This document shows, piece by piece, positions 29,341 to 32,124 of a stretch of DNA of 32,124 nt. This stretch comes from a virus, in the IMG/VR virus record IMGVR_UViG_3300037325_000222, positions 1 to 32,124 of that record; one strand, given 5' to 3'. The translations under genes and the position numbers were made by a program. The notes below the pieces were generated by a model. That model searched no databases. It worked only from the letters and a program-made list of their open reading frames with translations, and was not told the DNA's origin. Every line of letters begins with the position of its first letter. Position 1 is the stretch's first letter.

Positions 29341-31256
29341 TGATTAGATACATAGCCATGATTGCGCTGGCAACTCTTTGCACCTGCGCCCGCGCCCAGA
29401 CAATTAACACGCTACCGACCATTGACGACCCGCAGAACGCGGACAGGATTTTTACGTTTACGCGTAATTTTCAGGCTGCTTTCAGGCTCGATACCTTAGC
29501 TAGGTATTTCATGGAATATGTGGCGGCTAATAATCTTGTTGCCGGGCCTGCGGGGGAGACTGGCCCGACCGGCCCGGCGGGTGCTGCCGCAACTGTGGCG
29601 GCGGGTACGACAACGACGGGGGCAGCGGGCACCAACGCCACCGTAACGAACGCAGGGACGCCACAAAACCGAACGTTGAATTTCGTTATTCCGCGCGGGG
29701 ATACTGGGGCGACTGGCGATACTGGACCAGCGGGTGACGATAGTACGGACGACCAGACGTTAGCTGAGGTTCTTTCGCAGGGGAACACCATGAACACAAG
29801 CTTGAATACCGCTGGAAACTTCATTCAAAACGGCACCGGCCAACACGGGCTGACCATGCTAGAAAACGGCGGGATGCTTTTGCGCGGGAATGGGTCCAGC
29901 AGCATCAACGGGGTTAGTTTCATAGGTTTTAGATATACCGCAACGCATAAGCTCAATACGATTGGAGCTTTGCGCGGTTCCAGCAATTTCGTTTTTTCCT
30001 ATGCTGTTGAGCCAAATCCGCTGGTAAATGGGCAATACATTTCAAGTGCAGATAATATCGCGTGGCCACGAACTTCGTTTGAAACTGGTACCGAGCTAAT
30101 TTGGCGCGGGCTCCCCGCAACTGTCGCTGCGATGGGGTCAGTCGTTGCGTTGCCAGAATTATTCAAAGTTGAAACAGACGGACAAGCTTTCTTTCCTAGT
30201 GCGCAAGCGGCAGGAGGTGGAAGCGACGGGGTACTGTATGGTAATTCTGCTGGAAGACTTCAAAAGTATTCTAATGGAGTTCCGCAAAACCTTATCAACA
30301 GAACGAACCTTGACGCTGACCTGCTAGACGGTCAGCATGGGAGCTATTACTATTCGCCTGCTAATTTGCCCGCCGCAGACGGCAACGGCATATACTCCAC
30401 CTCGGCAACCATACCGGTCGGCCGCGTTGCCTCAGCAGCCAGCCACACGGGCGGGACGGTCGGCAGGACAAAGCTGCATTTTGCCGAGGCGGGCGCATCC
30501 AGCAGCCGACACACAGGGTTTCAATCCTTTGCGCAGGCGTCTGATACAGGCGTAAAGCTGGATCATCGCGTGAACAACGTGGGCGCAACGCTTTCGTCAA
30601 GCCTTGAGTTGTCCAACCTGGTGGACAAAAGCAGCTTTTCAAATGATACATGGTATTATAATAATGCTGCCAATACAGTACTTAGGGGCTTCAGATTCGT
30701 AGGCGATAAGCCAGCTATACGGGTCGGGTCAGCTAGTTTCATTGATATGCCAGCTGCGTTGCCAGCGTACAACAACAGCGCGTGGATAGTGGACGCAAAT
30801 GGATCGGGCGGCAAGTATAAGCCAGTCAGCTACCGGGCGGCAAAGGATCGGGCGGTGACGCTCACAAACACTAGCTTTGCAACTGATGCTGAATTGCAAT
30901 TAAATGTGCCAGTTGGGAATTACGACGTGCGCTGTAAGCTTATTTTTCAGGGCGAAAACACAAACAGCGAGCTAATGTACCGCGTCGCGTCAGCAACAAC
31001 AATAGGAAATGTAAACGCCTACACATCAAAGGGGGAAAGCGTGTTGACGCAAGCCTTTACGGGCAACACGTTTGGCGAGCTGTACAGGACTGAAAATGCG
31101 GCGGGCGTTCACATGATTATTATTGAGGGAACATTACAGGTGTTTGGCGCATCAACCCTGGTGGCGGTTCAGCGCGGCGTGCTAGATGCTGACGATTCTG
31201 TTACCCTTGAACAGGGTTCGTTTATCGAATTAACCCTTAACACGATTGGCCTTTAA
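29340..31256 (+). CDS. collagen-like tail fibre with N-terminal signal peptide-like segment
   Basis: A 638-residue product. Residues 1-19 (MIRYIAMIALATLCTCARA) look like a Sec signal peptide with a likely cut before Gln 20, which is odd for a virion protein assembled in the cytoplasm. Then come a short linker, Gly-X-Y runs (PAGETGPTGPAG around 70-82, GDTGATGDTGPAGDD around 119-133) and a long beta-rich region ending in a compact domain (KLIFQGENTNSELMYRVASA). The phrase LLDGQHGSYYYSP is common in phage fibres. TAATG overlap with the previous gene. Confidence 0.8.
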   Translation: MIRYIAMIALATLCTCARAQTINTLPTIDDPQNADRIFTFTRNFQAAFRLDTLARYFMEYVAANNLVAGPAGETGPTGPAGAAATVAAGTTTTGAAGTNATVTNAGTPQNRTLNFVIPRGDTGATGDTGPAGDDSTDDQTLAEVLSQGNTMNTSLNTAGNFIQNGTGQHGLTMLENGGMLLRGNGSSSINGVSFIGFRYTATHKLNTIGALRGSSNFVFSYAVEPNPLVNGQYISSADNIAWPRTSFETGTELIWRGLPATVAAMGSVVALPELFKVETDGQAFFPSAQAAGGGSDGVLYGNSAGRLQKYSNGVPQNLINRTNLDADLLDGQHGSYYYSPANLPAADGNGIYSTSATIPVGRVASAASHTGGTVGRTKLHFAEAGASSSRHTGFQSFAQASDTGVKLDHRVNNVGATLSSSLELSNLVDKSSFSNDTWYYNNAANTVLRGFRFVGDKPAIRVGSASFIDMPAALPAYNNSAWIVDANGSGGKYKPVSYRAAKDRAVTLTNTSFATDAELQLNVPVGNYDVRCKLIFQGENTNSELMYRVASATTIGNVNAYTSKGESVLTQAFTGNTFGELYRTENAAGVHMIIIEGTLQVFGASTLVAVQRGVLDADDSVTLEQGSFIELTLNTIGL

Positions 31257-31268
31257 AATCAAAACCCT

Positions 31269-31607
31269 ATGGAACCTGCATTCCTAAATTACGGCACCCA
31301 CCCTCGCGGCGATACCATAGACGCCAAGACATTCACGCTGACCACCACCAGCGCAGGCACAACTGCGCCTATTAACCTGACCGGCGCGGACGTAAGAATG
31401 ACGTTCAGCCTTGCAGGAGTAAAAGTCGCTTTCACGACAGGTGGCGGTATTACGCTGACCGATGCCGCAGCGGGTATTTTCAGGAAAGATAAGTTCTCCT
31501 TGCCCCACGTGGGGGTGTGGAGATTCGACCTTCAAGTCGTCATTGATGGAGATACGAAAACGTACATTATTGGACAGATTGAAATCATTAAAGATATAAC
31601 CACATGA
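31269..31607 (+). CDS. BppU-like baseplate/fibre-attachment protein
   Basis: A 112-residue product. The pattern [13 protein letters not shown]....[14 protein letters not shown], then [20 protein letters not shown] and [17 protein letters not shown] matches the N-terminal domain of baseplate upper (BppU) proteins: D.....+.. DLTGA.V ... GGI.I.D...G.F ... G.I.I..D.T. Such domains fix receptor-binding proteins to the baseplate. Its stop overlaps the next start (ATGA). Confidence 0.75.
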   Translation: MEPAFLNYGTHPRGDTIDAKTFTLTTTSAGTTAPINLTGADVRMTFSLAGVKVAFTTGGGITLTDAAAGIFRKDKFSLPHVGVWRFDLQVVIDGDTKTYIIGQIEIIKDITT

Positions 31608-32124
31608 GTGCGGTAAATGTAACGATACAAGAAACGATCGAGCAGGTGACAGTAGCCGTGACGGAGACGGTAGAAACTGTGACTATTGAGGTGACGACCG
31701 GTGCTAATGGTGCTGATGGCGCGACGGGTGCTGATGGCGCGACGGGTGCTGATGGTGCTGATGGCGCGACTGGTGCTGATGGTGCGACGGGTGCTGATGG
31801 CGCGGCGGGTGCTGATGGTGCTGATGGTGCGGATGGGTCTGATGGTGCTGATGGCGCGACTGGCCCGGCTGGTGCTGATGGCGCGACTGGTGCTGATGGT
31901 GCGACGGGTGCTGATGGTGCGGATGGGTCTGGCGGCGGTAAATTCGTAGACGGCACTAACCCGTCCGACGCTGTATACCTTGCTGGTAAGGTAGGGGTAG
32001 GTGTTGCATTACCTGTTGCCGGCCAGCACATTCAAGGCAATGACGCCGCTGTTGTCGTTCAGAGGGTGCAGGGCTCGGCTGGCCAAACCGCAAACTTGGC
32101 GGAGTGGCGAAATGCTGGGGGGAA
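31604..32124 (+). CDS. collagen-like tail fibre, 3' partial (cut by window end)
   Basis: Open from the ATG at 31604 to the window end (at least 173 codons). Residues 1-32 are a beta-like N-terminus ([20 protein letters not shown]), residues 33 to about 111 are almost pure Gly-X-Y repeats of the GADGAT type, and the rest ([19 protein letters not shown], later [17 protein letters not shown]) is a typical start of a fibre tip region. Collagen-like segments form trimeric stalks. An overlapping ORF in another frame (31701-31949) is a by-product of the repeat DNA. Confidence 0.85.
   Translation, partial: MSAVNVTIQETIEQVTVAVTETVETVTIEVTTGANGADGATGADGATGADGADGATGADGATGADGAAGADGADGADGSDGADGATGPAGADGATGADGATGADGADGSGGGKFVDGTNPSDAVYLAGKVGVGVALPVAGQHIQGNDAAVVVQRVQGSAGQTANLAEWRNAGG
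31700..31939 (+). repeat. collagen-like Gly-X-Y coding repeat
   Basis: Low-complexity DNA built from GGTGCTGAT and GGCGCGACG/ACT 9-mers. Such arrays change length easily by slippage or recombination, so stalk length may vary between related phages. Confidence 0.85.

Noticed and set aside
31701-31949. 82-codon ORF of repeated MLMARRV residues
   Set aside because: It is the out-of-frame reading of the collagen-like repeat in the fibre gene.

Overview
The window is most of the genome of a tailed phage (or prophage) with a siphovirus-like, HK97-type layout, infecting a member of the Bacteroidota. The host group is inferred from several promoters of the Bacteroidota type (TTG or TTTG, about 20 bp, then TAnnTTTG) and from start codons preceded by A-rich sequence rather than Shine-Dalgarno motifs. 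No integrase, repressor, attachment site, tRNA or CRISPR array was seen, so a temperate lifestyle has no support here.

Layout. (1) 1-1733, plus strand: end of the lysis region, with the C-terminal part of an amidase_2 endolysin carrying a C-terminal membrane anchor, a small gene, a holin_4-type holin and a second membrane protein, closed by a terminator. (2) 1822-4041, minus strand: a cluster of very small genes of unknown function, most of which carry the same short hairpin with a GNRA tetraloop just upstream of the start codon. (3) 4086-7151, minus strand: a small gene with its own promoter, a recombination module (NinB-like protein, YqaJ exonuclease, probable ssDNA-binding partner) and a D12-class DNA adenine methylase. 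(4) 7236-9369, minus strand: three translationally coupled membrane proteins of unknown function. (5) 9370-9688: divergent control region. (6) 9689-12879, plus strand: replication genes (winged-helix initiator with a palindromic iteron array inside the gene, DnaC-like helicase loader, two small DNA-binding-like proteins, VRR-NUC nuclease). (7) 12904-14529: small accessory genes, including a self-contained promoter-gene-terminator cassette present as two identical 450-bp tandem copies. (8) 14652-32124, plus strand: HNH nuclease, small and large terminase, portal, prohead protease, major capsid, connector and tail-completion proteins, tail tube, two tail chaperones joined by a probable -1 frameshift, tape measure, a large distal tail protein, a collagen-like fibre with a signal-peptide-like start, a BppU-like protein, and a second collagen-like fibre cut by the window edge.

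The window ends in tail fibres and begins inside the endolysin. In this type of phage the lysis cassette often follows the fibres, so the two ends may be near neighbours in the full (possibly circularly permuted) genome. The most unusual signals are the GNRA-hairpin leader family, the duplicated moron-like cassette, the intragenic iteron array, and the signal peptide on a tail fibre.
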